A stretch of 64,000 nt of DNA from Aliirhizobium smilacinae (GTDB taxonomy: Bacteria; Pseudomonadota; Alphaproteobacteria; Rhizobiales; Rhizobiaceae), in assembly GCF_006335145.1 (NCBI RefSeq), contig NZ_VDMN01000004.1:124001-188000 (forward strand). The letters run 5' to 3'. A program made the translations under genes and the position numbers. A model generated the notes under the pieces. That model did not search any database and was not told the origin of the DNA. It saw only the letters and a program-made list of their open reading frames with translations. The number at the start of each line of letters is the position of its first letter. The first letter of the stretch is position 1. This document shows positions 26,186 through 34,512 of this stretch, in pieces.

Positions 26186-27586
26186 TCAGCATTCCACCAC
26201 GTTGACGGCAAGCCCGCCCGTGGAGGTCTCCTTGTATTTCTCGCTCATGTCGTTGCCGGTCTGGCGCATCGTCTCGATACAGGCGTCGAGCGGCACGAAA
26301 TGCGTTCCGTCGCCCTTGAGGGCAAGCGACGCCGCAGTGACCGCCTTCACCGCGCCCAGCGCATTGCGCTCGATGCAGGGTACCTGGACGAGGCCGGCAA
26401 TCGGATCGCAGGTCATGCCGAGATGGTGCTCCAGCGCGATCTCGGCTGCGTTCTCGATCTGCTCCGCCGAACCGCCCATCACTGCGGCCAGCCCGGCAGC
26501 AGCCATGGCGGCCGCAGAACCAACCTCGCCTTGGCAGCCGACTTCGGCGCCGGAAATCGAGGCATTGTGCTTGATGATGCCGCCGATCGCGGCGGCCGTC
26601 AGCAGGAACTCGCGAATGTCGTCCTTCGTCGCGTCCTCGTGGAAATGCAGGAAATATTTCAGCGTCGCCGGTATGACGCCGGCCGCCCCGTTGGTCGGTG
26701 CCGTCACGACGCGACCACCGCCGGCATTTTCCTCGTTCACCGCCATCGCGTAAACGGAAAGCCAGTCGTTCGCCAAAAGAGGATTTGGCCGGTTGCTGCG
26801 CCATTCCTCGTTGAGACGATCATGGATGGCCCTCGCCCGCCGCTTGACCTTCAGCCCGCCCGGCATGATGCCGTCGACCTTCAGGCCGCGATCGATGCAG
26901 CCGTTCATCGCCTCCCATATGGCGTCGATACCGTCATCGAGCGCCTGCGTGTCTGTCCGCGTCAGTTCGTTGGCCCGCTTCATCTGGGCAATCGAAAGAC
27001 CAGCGCCATGCGACATGTCGAGCATCTGCCTGGCGGTCGAAAATGGATAGGGCACACGCTCGCCACCGGCCGCATCCTTCGTCGCGCGCATCGCCGCAAG
27101 CTCCGTATCGGTCACGACGAAACCGCCGCCGATCGAATAATAGATGCGCTTCAGGAGCAGCCTTCCGTCCTTGTCGAGCGCCGAAAAGCTCATGCCGTTG
27201 GCATGACCCGGCAGCGGCTGCTTCTTGTCGAAGACCAGGTCCGTCTTCGGCTGGAAATCATAGGCGGGGTGACCGGGTGGCGTCACGCGTCCGGTCCGCT
27301 CAACCTCGTCGATGATCGCGTCCATCCGGTCGGGATCGACCGTGTTCGGCGCTTCGCCCATCAGGCCGAGAATGACCGCCCTGCCCGTTCCATGACCGAT
27401 CCCGGTAAAGGCGAGCGATCCGTGCAGCGATGCGGACAGGCCCGCGACATGCGCACCGGCGGGGCGCGGCCAGTCGTCGGACAGAATGAGTTCGAGAAAC
27501 CGGTTCGCAGCCGACATAGGCCCCATCGTATGGGAGCTCGAAGGACCGATGCCGATCTTGAAAACGTCGAATACGGATAGAAACAT
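26186..27586 (-). CDS. sdaA: L-serine ammonia-lyase (iron-sulfur type)
   Basis: Deaminates L-serine to pyruvate and ammonia. The 466-residue single-chain enzyme joins a beta domain (MFLSVFDVFKIGIGPSSSHT, with the family phosphate-loop-like GPSSSHTMGP) and an alpha domain. The [4Fe-4S] cysteines are in TCDPIAGLVQVPCIERNALG and near the C-terminus at ACIETMRQTGNDMSEKY; the final Cys before the stop (VVEC) is also typical of the family. The start at 27586 gives the standard length. It is a single gene, divergent from the DUF599 gene across a 255-base gap in which I see no other feature. Confidence 0.95.
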   Translation of the reverse strand: MFLSVFDVFKIGIGPSSSHTMGPMSAANRFLELILSDDWPRPAGAHVAGLSASLHGSLAFTGIGHGTGRAVILGLMGEAPNTVDPDRMDAIIDEVERTGRVTPPGHPAYDFQPKTDLVFDKKQPLPGHANGMSFSALDKDGRLLLKRIYYSIGGGFVVTDTELAAMRATKDAAGGERVPYPFSTARQMLDMSHGAGLSIAQMKRANELTRTDTQALDDGIDAIWEAMNGCIDRGLKVDGIMPGGLKVKRRARAIHDRLNEEWRSNRPNPLLANDWLSVYAMAVNEENAGGGRVVTAPTNGAAGVIPATLKYFLHFHEDATKDDIREFLLTAAAIGGIIKHNASISGAEVGCQGEVGSAAAMAAAGLAAVMGGSAEQIENAAEIALEHHLGMTCDPIAGLVQVPCIERNALGAVKAVTAASLALKGDGTHFVPLDACIETMRQTGNDMSEKYKETSTGGLAVNVVEC

Positions 27587-27841
27587 GGAAGTTCAACAAT
27601 CCAGATATTGGCTGCGCGAATAAGGTCGATTTCAGCCTATGTCATATGAGTGTGCCGTCATGTTGACGCTCCGACACCCTATTGGACAACAACGACATCA
27701 CGCGCGGATCTCATATGCGACCTCGTCCGCAGATGCGCAAGTCCGCACAAACTGTTGTACCGGAATGGTTGGTCCTCTTGCCGCCGACGCCGAAACAACG
27801 CAAAAGTTCGGCGATACGATTTCGGCTCCCGGCAGTTTCCC

Positions 27842-28534
27842 ATGATTCTTGCAGATTACATCGCGCTCGCCCTCTTCGCCGTTTTGTGGGCGGCTTACTC
27901 CTGGTTCTCAGCGGGTTCGGGAGGAAAATTTCTTCCTCGGCAGAGCCTTAACCAGGCCATGGTCGAGCGCAGGCATCGCTGGATCTACAATTCGCTAAAG
28001 CGCGAGTTGCGGATGATCGATACGCAGATCTTCGCCGGATTGCAGAATGGTACCGCCTTCTTTGCCACGTCGTCGATCTTCGCGTTGGGCAGCTGCTTCG
28101 CGCTTCTCGGCTCGACCGACAAGGTGAATGCGGTCTTCTCCCATTTGCCCTACGTTCCTTATGGCGGGCAAGCGGTCTTCGAAATGAAGGTTGGTGGACT
28201 GGCCTTCCTTCTCGGCCACGCTTTCTTCAAGTTCGGCTGGGCCTACCGGCTGTTCAACTACTGCACGATCCTTTTTGGCGGACTGCCAATGACCAGGGAG
28301 GCCGAAGCCGACCCCGAGACTGCACGCCGGGCTGCCGATCACGTCATCCGGATGAACATGATTGCCGCAAAACACTTCAATTCCGGCCTAAGGACACTTT
28401 TTCTGTCGATCGGCTATCTCGGATGGTTCGCCGGGCCCTATGTGTTCATGGCAACGACGGTGATCATCATCGTCGCGCTGGTCCGCCGCCAGTATTTTTC
28501 CGAGGCGCGGCTCGCCATCATGGATGACGACTAA
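27842..28534 (+). CDS. DUF599 domain-containing membrane protein
   Basis: Integral membrane protein of 230 residues belonging to DUF599. The first helix is MILADYIALALFAVLWAAYS; three more hydrophobic segments follow at about 75-95, 120-140 and 195-220. Between helices one and two lies the conserved basic segment MVERRHRWIYNSLKREL RMIDTQIFAGLQNG. The function of the family is unknown. The ATG at 27842 matches the usual N-terminus, although the frame is open further upstream. A GTG-started DUF1624 membrane protein gene follows 14 bases later, so the two are probably cotranscribed. Confidence 0.85.
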   Translation: MILADYIALALFAVLWAAYSWFSAGSGGKFLPRQSLNQAMVERRHRWIYNSLKRELRMIDTQIFAGLQNGTAFFATSSIFALGSCFALLGSTDKVNAVFSHLPYVPYGGQAVFEMKVGGLAFLLGHAFFKFGWAYRLFNYCTILFGGLPMTREAEADPETARRAADHVIRMNMIAAKHFNSGLRTLFLSIGYLGWFAGPYVFMATTVIIIVALVRRQYFSEARLAIMDDD

Positions 28535-28548
28535 GGATTTAAAGTAGA

Positions 28549-29547
28549 GTGACTTCAGCCGACACCCCCACGCAGCCGACAGGCGAGCGCCCGCCGCGCA
28601 TACTGCTGATCGATACGTTTCGCGGCATAGCGCTGATCGCCATGGCGACCTATCATTTCACCTGGGATCTCGAGTTTTTCGGCTATGTCGATCCCGGCAC
28701 GGCCACCCAGGGCTTCTTCCGGCTTTATGCACGGGCAATCGCCAGTTCGTTCCTGTTTCTCGCCGGCGTCAGCCTCGTGCTGGCGCATGGCCGCGGCATT
28801 CGCTGGCATTCGTTCGGCAAGCGACTGGCCATCGTTGCCGGCGCCGCAATCGCCATCAGCGTCGCCACGCTTTTCGCCTTTCCGCAGGAATGGATCTATT
28901 TCGGCATCCTGCACAATATCGCCTTGTCGAGCCTGATCGGCCTCGCCTTCCTAAGGGCACCTCTGGGGATCGCCTTCGCAATACCGATCCTGATCGTCGC
29001 AGGCATGATTATCGACGCCACGGTCATGCCCGGTATCCTGCAGTCCCCCCTGTTCGATACACGCTGGCTGGCCTGGATCGGATTTTCAGAATTCCCGCCA
29101 CGCTCGAATGATTACGTGCCGCTGTTTCCATGGCTCGCTGCCTTGCTGACCGGGATAGCCATCACACGCCTCGCCATTATACGCGGCTGGACGGGGCGAT
29201 TGGCCGAACTGCAGCGCAACGACACGATACTCGCCAAGGCGGGTCGCAACAGCCTGATCGTCTATCTGGTACACCAGCCGATTCTGCTCGCGCTCGTCTA
29301 TCTGTTCTCGCTGATCTCGCCGGCTCCTGCACCCGATCCCCGGCTGGTCTACATGAACAGTTGCCAGCCGAGCTGCCTGCGCGAAACAGGAGATGCGGCG
29401 CTCTGCCAGCGGTTCTGCGGCTGCACGGCAGACAAGTTGATCGGTGAGCAGCTGATGACACCGCTGCAGAGCGGTACGATCAGCGCGCAGGACAATCGTA
29501 TCCAGATCATGGCGCAGGAATGCTCGATCAGCGCCGGGCAGCCTTGA
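28549..29547 (+). CDS. DUF1624 membrane protein (heparan-alpha-glucosaminide N-acetyltransferase-like)
   Basis: Multi-pass inner-membrane protein of 332 residues starting at GTG 28549. The family signature is at the N-terminus: RILLIDTFRGIALIAMATYH, with the likely catalytic His a few residues on, in HFTWDLEFFGYVDPGTATQG. About seven further hydrophobic helices follow to residue 265. The unusual part is the C-terminal 60 residues, which contain about seven Cys (for example SCQPSCLRETGDAALCQRFC), implying a disulfide-rich periplasmic tail that is, as I recall, typical of rhizobial members. The natural acceptor is unknown. It converges with the MerR gene. Confidence 0.85.
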   Translation: MTSADTPTQPTGERPPRILLIDTFRGIALIAMATYHFTWDLEFFGYVDPGTATQGFFRLYARAIASSFLFLAGVSLVLAHGRGIRWHSFGKRLAIVAGAAIAISVATLFAFPQEWIYFGILHNIALSSLIGLAFLRAPLGIAFAIPILIVAGMIIDATVMPGILQSPLFDTRWLAWIGFSEFPPRSNDYVPLFPWLAALLTGIAITRLAIIRGWTGRLAELQRNDTILAKAGRNSLIVYLVHQPILLALVYLFSLISPAPAPDPRLVYMNSCQPSCLRETGDAALCQRFCGCTADKLIGEQLMTPLQSGTISAQDNRIQIMAQECSISAGQP

Positions 29548-29553
29548 CGGCCC

Positions 29554-29940
29554 TCAGGTACCGACGCCGATTTCCGCCAGGCGTGTAAGGCAGGCCTCTT
29601 CGACATTGTCGAGTTCTGCAAGCGTTTCGTCGATATCCTTGCGCTTCTGGCGAAGCTCGTCGCGCTTCTCGTCGACGCGTTTCATCAGCAGCTTGAGCTG
29701 CCCCATTTCACCGGGCGGCTCGCGATAGACATGGATGATCTCGCGGATTTCGGAGATCGTGAAACCGATGCGGCGGCCGCGAAGAATCTCCTGAAGAAGG
29801 CGTCGGTCCGTGGCCCGGAACAGACGTGTCCGTCCGCGCCGTTCGGGATGAAGCAGACCTTCGTCCTCATAGAATCGAAGCGTGCGTGTCGAAACGCCGA
29901 ATTCGCGGGTCAGCTCGGTAATGCTATAATATTTGTCCAC
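29554..29940 (-). CDS. MerR family transcriptional regulator
   Basis: DNA-binding regulator of 128 residues starting at GTG 29940 with AGGGAA upstream. The winged-helix N-terminus begins MDKYYSITELTREFGVSTRT, then LRFYEDEGLLHPERRG, typical of the MerR type. A long coiled-coil follows (about residues 80-118, DEKRDELRQKRKDIDETLAE). There are no metal-binding cysteines in the usual effector region; the single Cys (EEACLTR) stands alone, so a heavy-metal sensor is unlikely. The short C-terminus resembles LiuR or CueR-sized members; LiuR-like control of branched-chain degradation is possible but unproven. Its promoter contains a palindrome that it may bind itself. Confidence 0.9.
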   Translation of the reverse strand: MDKYYSITELTREFGVSTRTLRFYEDEGLLHPERRGRTRLFRATDRRLLQEILRGRRIGFTISEIREIIHVYREPPGEMGQLKLLMKRVDEKRDELRQKRKDIDETLAELDNVEEACLTRLAEIGVGT

Positions 29941-29964
29941 GTCGGTTCCCTGCTGTGGTTCGCG

Positions 29965-29993
29965 AAAATAATTGACTTTTACGTAACAGTCAA
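29965..29993 (-). promoter_or_regulatory. MerR promoter with embedded near-perfect palindromic operator
   Basis: On the minus strand a -35 box TTGACT (29993-29988) and a -10 box TATTTT (29970-29965) are separated by exactly 17 bases. The 22 bases at 29972-29993 form a palindrome matched at 20 positions, with TTACGTAA at its centre and TTGACT/AGTCAA at its ends. The operator lies over the spacer and -35, the position expected for autorepression by the MerR protein, whose start is 25 bases downstream of the -10. Confidence 0.7.
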
Positions 29994-30000
29994 ACCGCGC

Positions 30001-31416
30001 CTATTTCAGCAGCCACAGGGTCGCAAGACCGAGGAAACTCATGAACCCGGTCATATCCGTGATGGCGGTGACGAACACGGCCGACGACACGGCGGGATCG
30101 GTTCCCGCCTTGTTAAGCAGGATCGGGATCATCATGCCGGCCATGGCGGCTGCGAACATGTTGATGATCATCGCCGAGGCGATCACCATTCCAAGGTGGT
30201 AATCCGCAAACCACCAGCCCGCCACCGACCCGACGACGGTTCCGAACAGTGCACCGTTGATCAGGCCGACACCGGCCTCGCGGCGCACGACGCGCCATGA
30301 ATTGTGGATGTCGAGGTCGCGGGTGGCAAGCGCCCGCACCGTCACCGTCATCGTCTGCGAGCCGGCATTGCCGCCCATGCCGGCCACGATAGGCATGAGG
30401 ATGGCGAGCGCCACGATCTCCTCGATCGTCGCCTCGAACAGCCCGATGACAGATGCCGACAGGAAAGCGGTGACGAGATTGACCATCAGCCATGGCACGC
30501 GCGACCGCGACGTATCCTTGACTGTATCGGACAGTTCTTCGTCACCGACACCGGAAAGACGACGAAAATCCTCTTCCGCCTCTTCCTGGATCACGTCGAC
30601 CACGTCGTCGATGGTCAAGACGCCGACGAGGCGACCATTGTCGTCGACGACGGCGGCGGACAGAAGGTCGTACTGCTCGAAGATCTGGGCAGCCTCTTCC
30701 TGGTCCATGTCGGCCGGGATCGGATGGCTCGTGTCGCGCATGATCGTTTCGATCCGAACCTGCCGCTTGGTCCGCAGTATCCGGTCGAGATCGATGATGC
30801 CGAGCAGCCGGAACGTCGGGTCGATAACAAAAATCTGCGAAAAGCTCTCTGGCAGGTTCTCCTCGTCACGCAGGTAGTCGATCGTCTGCCCGACCGTCCA
30901 GAATGGCGGCACGGCGACGAATTCCGTCTGCATGCGCCGGCCGGCGGAGCTTTCCGGATAATCCAGAGCCCGCCGGAGACGCACCCGCTCGGTAAACGGC
31001 AGCTGCGCCAGAATTTCTTCCCGGTCCTGATGATCGAGATCTTCCAGAATGTAGACGGCATCGTCCGAATCGAGGTCACCGATCGCCGCCGCGATCTGCG
31101 CGTTCGGCATCTGGTCGACGATCTCCATACGGATGGCTTCGTCGACTTCGGTAAGGGCCGTGAGGTCGAAATCCTTGCCGAGCAGTTTGACCAGCGCATG
31201 GCGCTGATCGGGAAGGATAGATTCGAGCAGGTCGCCGAGTTCGGATTCGTGCAGCTTCGCAACGTTCTGGCGAAGGAAGAGTACGTCACGATCGGCAATG
31301 GCCGCACCGACGCGTGCCAGGAAGTCCGACCGGATCGATCCGCTTTCGGAATAGATGTCGTGCCCTTCGCCGCCGACTTTCCGGTCGATGAGGGTGTCGT
31401 TCTGGTTATCACTCAT
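30001..31416 (-). CDS. mgtE: Magnesium transporter MgtE
   Basis: Mg2+ channel of 471 residues in the inner membrane. The ATG at 31416 follows GAGGGCGG. The N-terminal cytosolic domain has repeated helical acidic segments (ESELGDLLESILPDQRHALV, LDSDDAVYILEDLDHQDREE). Two CBS domains follow, around 150-275 (IDPTFRLLGIIDLDRIL and VDDNGRLVGVLTIDDVVDVI). Five membrane helices lie in the C-terminal third, including VALAILMPIVAGMGGNAGSQ, the pore signature, and ITDMTGFMSFLGLATLWLL at the end. Mg2+ sensing by the N and CBS domains is established for the family. The gene ends just before the MerR promoter. Confidence 0.96.
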   Translation of the reverse strand: MSDNQNDTLIDRKVGGEGHDIYSESGSIRSDFLARVGAAIADRDVLFLRQNVAKLHESELGDLLESILPDQRHALVKLLGKDFDLTALTEVDEAIRMEIVDQMPNAQIAAAIGDLDSDDAVYILEDLDHQDREEILAQLPFTERVRLRRALDYPESSAGRRMQTEFVAVPPFWTVGQTIDYLRDEENLPESFSQIFVIDPTFRLLGIIDLDRILRTKRQVRIETIMRDTSHPIPADMDQEEAAQIFEQYDLLSAAVVDDNGRLVGVLTIDDVVDVIQEEAEEDFRRLSGVGDEELSDTVKDTSRSRVPWLMVNLVTAFLSASVIGLFEATIEEIVALAILMPIVAGMGGNAGSQTMTVTVRALATRDLDIHNSWRVVRREAGVGLINGALFGTVVGSVAGWWFADYHLGMVIASAMIINMFAAAMAGMMIPILLNKAGTDPAVSSAVFVTAITDMTGFMSFLGLATLWLLK

Positions 31417-31592
31417 CAACCGCCCTCGCCTTGCACGATTGCCGCTGCCATGACAGCGACCGAAAACATATAGTCAACAATCAGATAGCATGAAAGACTG
31501 AAGCAATTTTATCGACAGCCGCAATGCGGCTTTCGGCTCGTATTTCGTCAGGGGTGGCATATCTGCCGCCACGCCGCAGAAAGAGAACCGCC

Positions 31593-32084
31593 ATGACCAT
31601 CCGCACCATTCTGAACTATCCCGATCCGGGCCTTTCGAAGCCTTGTGCGCCGGTCACTCGATTCGACGACCAACTGGCAGTGCTGGCACAGGACCTGCTC
31701 GAAACGATGCGCGCCGCCCCCGGCGTCGGCATAACCGCCGCCCATATCGGCATCTTCCAGCGCCTTTTCGTGCTGGAACTCTCGGCTGCACAGGGGCCGC
31801 TTTATTACGTCAATGCGGAAATCCTGTCGGCGAGTGAAGAAACGATTCGTCACACGGAAGGCAGCGTTTCCATGCCCGGAGCAACCGACGAGGTCGAGCG
31901 TCCGCGGAGTGTTCGGGTGCGATATCAGGATTTGCAAGGCACAGTGATCGAGGAGGATGCGCAGGATTTCCATGCTGTCTGCATCCAGCACGAAATCGAT
32001 CAGCTGGACGGCATTTTCTGGCTTCGCCGCCTGTCGCGGTTGAAGCGCGAACGGCTCGCGCGCCGGTGGCAGAAGGAAAAATGA
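31593..32084 (+). CDS. Peptide deformylase-like protein lacking metal ligands
   Basis: Deformylase-fold protein of 163 residues, from ATG 31593 (MTIRTILNYPDPGLSKPCAP). All three sequence motifs are recognisable but altered. Motif 1 reads APGVGITAAHIGIF, which lacks the usual GLAAxQ. Motif 2 is HTEGSVSMPG, with Ser in place of the metal-ligand Cys of EGCLS. Motif 3 is IQHEIDQLDGIFW, with Gln replacing the second His of HExxH. Two of three expected ligands are therefore substituted while the catalytic Glu is retained. Conventional metal-dependent deformylation is unlikely. I think similar variants occur in other rhizobia, so this is probably a maintained paralogue rather than a decay product. 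It is divergent from mgtE. Confidence 0.85.
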   Translation: MTIRTILNYPDPGLSKPCAPVTRFDDQLAVLAQDLLETMRAAPGVGITAAHIGIFQRLFVLELSAAQGPLYYVNAEILSASEETIRHTEGSVSMPGATDEVERPRSVRVRYQDLQGTVIEEDAQDFHAVCIQHEIDQLDGIFWLRRLSRLKRERLARRWQKEK

Positions 32085-32149
32085 GTTTTCGGGAGAACCG
32101 AGCAGGTTCTGGCGCGTTATACGCTCATGGTTCAACGAGGAGAAAGACC

Positions 32150-32401
32150 ATGACGGAAATATCCAAGATCGATGGCAAAGACCTTGGTAGCGAAGTGGCG
32201 GCACGCCTCGCATCGCTGCCGGATGTCGACGCTTCTGCAATAGAAGCTCATGTCGAAGGCAGCAAGGTCGTGCTGGAGGGCGCGGTGGACAACATCATGT
32301 CCGCACGCAAAGTCATTTTGGCAACGGAAACCATGGACGGCGTCCACGACGTGGAAAACCATCTGACCCTGACCGGCAACAAAAACAACACGCAGAACTG
32401 A
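32150..32401 (+). CDS. BON domain protein
   Basis: Single-BON protein of 83 residues; BON domains bind phospholipid or other envelope components and are common in stress proteins such as OsmY. The BON core is visible in ASAIEAHVEGSKVVLEGAVD followed by NIMSARKVILATETMDGV and VENHLTL. The ATG at 32150 follows AGGAGAAAG. There is no signal peptide. A second BON-domain gene begins 52 bases downstream. Confidence 0.85.
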   Translation: MTEISKIDGKDLGSEVAARLASLPDVDASAIEAHVEGSKVVLEGAVDNIMSARKVILATETMDGVHDVENHLTLTGNKNNTQN

Positions 32402-32453
32402 GCGCGACCACCAAGGTCCCCGACACTGACGCAACAAAGCCAAGGAGGCCTTG

Positions 32454-32951
32454 ATGTCACCGAAAAAGGATATCGACGACATTTCGCGCGAAGAGGACTT
32501 TCGCGATTACGACGATCGAAACATTGATGACGGCTGGCCTTATGCGGACAAGCCGGGCGAAGCCTCCGGCCCCGTCGACAATGCCGAATATGGTAACTCG
32601 AACCCGAATACCGAAACGGATCGCAATCCGGGCTTTCTCGTCGACGAAGCGGGTTTCGACGGCCTTGAACCACCACAGCGCGACAGTCTGCGCCCCGGCA
32701 CGGTCGGCCTCGAAGACTCGGACGATCTTGAGGAACGCATCACTGATGCAATCGACGGGCTCGGGATCGTCGACATGGACCTGATCGACATCCATGTTGA
32801 CCGCAACAACGTCACGATCGAAGGTCAGGTGGACGATGCAACGACTTCACACCGGATCATCACCGCGACGCAGACGGTCACGGGCGTCGGCCGCATCACC
32901 AATCACCTGCGCCTCGCCGGCGTAGACAGCCGCATTCCGGACAGTGACTGA
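32454..32951 (+). CDS. BON domain protein with acidic N-terminal extension
   Basis: Protein of 165 residues. The first 85 residues are highly acidic and Asn/Pro-rich (for example GFLVDEAGFDGLEPPQRDSL) and are probably disordered. The C-terminal part is a BON domain: DLEERITDAIDGLGIVDMDL, IHVDRNNVTIEGQVDDATTS and VTGVGRITNHLRL. Its start follows AGGAGG, a strong ribosome-binding site, at ATG 32454. The C-terminal domain is paralogous to the preceding BON gene, suggesting an old tandem duplication or a paired function. Confidence 0.85.
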   Translation: MSPKKDIDDISREEDFRDYDDRNIDDGWPYADKPGEASGPVDNAEYGNSNPNTETDRNPGFLVDEAGFDGLEPPQRDSLRPGTVGLEDSDDLEERITDAIDGLGIVDMDLIDIHVDRNNVTIEGQVDDATTSHRIITATQTVTGVGRITNHLRLAGVDSRIPDSD

Positions 32952-32956
32952 GCCGG

Positions 32957-33379
32957 TCAACCGATGGAAAGAGAAATGGCCGGGGGCGTCTTCAGCGTAT
33001 TGCTGACGGTGCAGATTTCCTCGGCCATATGAACGATCTGATGACGCTCGCCTTCCGAAAGATTGCCATCGATCCTGATCTTCACGATAAAACGTTCGAC
33101 CCGATAGGGCTCCTCTGCAGACTTTTCACCTGTCACTTCAGCCGATGCGCCATCGAAACGGTCTAGAAGAGCAAGCTTGCTGGCAGCGATTCGGGCGGAG
33201 AGAACAAGGCAGGCCGAAAGCGAGGCGAACATCAGGTCGAGCGGATTGAAACCCTCTTCCGATGCGCCGGTGACGACACCGATGCGACCGCCTGTCCGGC
33301 TTGTCACCTCTGGGTGACCATTTCGCGCAACCTCAGCGACGGCTCCGATCGGGCGCTTCTTTATCTTCAGATCAACCAT
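32957..33379 (-). CDS. OsmC family peroxiredoxin-like protein
   Basis: Probable thiol-dependent organic hydroperoxide reductase of 140 residues. The two redox Cys of the family are in SLSACLVLSARIAASK (near residue 60) and EEICTVSNTLKTPP (near 122). The substrate-cavity segment EGFNPLDLMFASLSA precedes the first Cys. The protein reads as a stand-alone OsmC/YhfA-type rather than Ohr. It begins three bases after the lipB stop on the same strand, so the two are probably cotranscribed. Confidence 0.9.
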   Translation of the reverse strand: MVDLKIKKRPIGAVAEVARNGHPEVTSRTGGRIGVVTGASEEGFNPLDLMFASLSACLVLSARIAASKLALLDRFDGASAEVTGEKSAEEPYRVERFIVKIRIDGNLSEGERHQIVHMAEEICTVSNTLKTPPAISLSIG

Positions 33380-33382
33380 TGA

Positions 33383-34105
33383 CTACGCCTTCTCGATCAC
33401 CGTCGGCCCGAAAATTTCTTCGAAGGCCTGACGCAGCCGGATATCGACATCCTCCATCATCACGAGCATTCCGAGATCCACGAGGCTCGTCACCCCGTAG
33501 GACGTGACGCCGCAAGGAACGATGCCTGAAAAATGCGAGAGGTCGGGATCGACATTTAACGACAGCCCGTGAAAGCTCACCCAGCGGCGCAGGCGAATGC
33601 CGAAGGCCGCGATCTTGTCTTCCGCCATGCTTCCATCCGGCAACCTTGGCTTTTCCGGCCTCTGAACCCAGACGCCGACTCGGTCTTCGCGGCGCTCTCC
33701 GCGAACATTCATCAGTTCAAGCGTCTGGATGACCAGTTGCTCCAGTGCAGCGACATAGGCCCGCACGTCCTGGCGGCGTCGTTTCAGGTCGAGCATCACA
33801 TAAGCGACCCTTTGTCCGGGGCCGTGATACGTATATTCGCCGCCGCGGCCGGTGTCGTGGACCGGGAAACGGTCGGGCTCTATCAGGTCCGCAGCATTGG
33901 CGCTTGTGCCGGCCGTGTAGAGCGGCGGGTGCTCGAGCAGCCAGACGAGTTCATCCGCCTTGCCGTCGGCAATTGCGGAGACCTCGCGCTCCATGGTCGC
34001 CAGCGCCTCTTCATAGGGCACGGGACAGTCGCAGATGCGCCAGCGCACCGGCGCACAGTCCGCCGCAGGGAACATCAGGTGGTCAAGATCGGTTCGTGTC
34101 TGCAT
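33383..34105 (-). CDS. lipB: Octanoyltransferase
   Basis: Transfers the octanoyl group from acyl-ACP to lipoyl domains, the first step of de novo lipoate synthesis. The 240-residue product starts at the Met at 34105 (MQTRTDLDHLMFPAADCAPV). The motif GRGGEYTYHGPGQRVAYVML near 86 is the family signature. The catalytic Lys is in EDKIAAFGIRLRRW near 156, and the catalytic Cys in SGIVPCGVTSYGVTSLVD near 196. The glycine cleavage H protein encoded elsewhere in this window is one expected lipoylation substrate. The tRNA-Leu gene lies about 200 bases upstream in the opposite direction. Confidence 0.95.
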   Translation of the reverse strand: MQTRTDLDHLMFPAADCAPVRWRICDCPVPYEEALATMEREVSAIADGKADELVWLLEHPPLYTAGTSANAADLIEPDRFPVHDTGRGGEYTYHGPGQRVAYVMLDLKRRRQDVRAYVAALEQLVIQTLELMNVRGERREDRVGVWVQRPEKPRLPDGSMAEDKIAAFGIRLRRWVSFHGLSLNVDPDLSHFSGIVPCGVTSYGVTSLVDLGMLVMMEDVDIRLRQAFEEIFGPTVIEKA

Positions 34106-34302
34106 GACAGCCTTCTGACAAGAAGATTGGTGGTTTGCAAGGCGCCTGTCCGGCCCGCAAAACAAGGGCTTTAGGGAAACTGTCCACAGGCCGGCCTGTG
34201 GACTTCGAATTTATCCTTCAAAAAACTGTCACGACGCACTTGTGCAGCCAGAATCCATTTGCTAGATGCTGCGTCGCCGGAGCAATTCGGCTCTACCACG
34301 AT

Positions 34303-34387
34303 GCGGTCGTGGCGGAATTGGTAGACGCGCAGCGTTGAGGTCGCTGTGGGGCAACCCGTGGAAGTTCGAGTCTTCTCGACCGCACCA
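34303..34387 (+). tRNA. tRNA-Leu (anticodon GAG)
   Basis: An 85-base class II tRNA. The acceptor stem GCGGTCG pairs with CGACCGC, followed by A and an encoded CCA. The D arm contains GGCGGAATTGGTAGACGC. The anticodon stem CAGCG/CGCTG encloses the loop TTGAGGT, giving GAG. A variable arm follows (GTGGGGCAACCCGT), as expected for leucine tRNA, then the T arm GGAAGTTCGAGTCTTCT. It reads CUC and CUU codons. An intrinsic terminator follows five bases later. Confidence 0.97.
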
Positions 34388-34391
34388 AAAG

Positions 34392-34415
34392 AACCCGGCT
34401 TCGGCCGGGTTTTTT
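34392..34415 (+). terminator. Intrinsic terminator of tRNA-Leu
   Basis: AACCCGGC (34392-34399) and GCCGGGTT (34404-34411) form an eight-base-pair stem closed by a TTCG tetraloop, followed by five T. Confidence 0.95.
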
Positions 34416-34512
34416 GTTTTCTGGCAATAGCTTACTTGCCGCAATGCCCGTATGGAAATTCATCGCAGGGCATCTGGATCGGCAAGTCGATTTGCGACAG
34501 CAGCAATCGATT

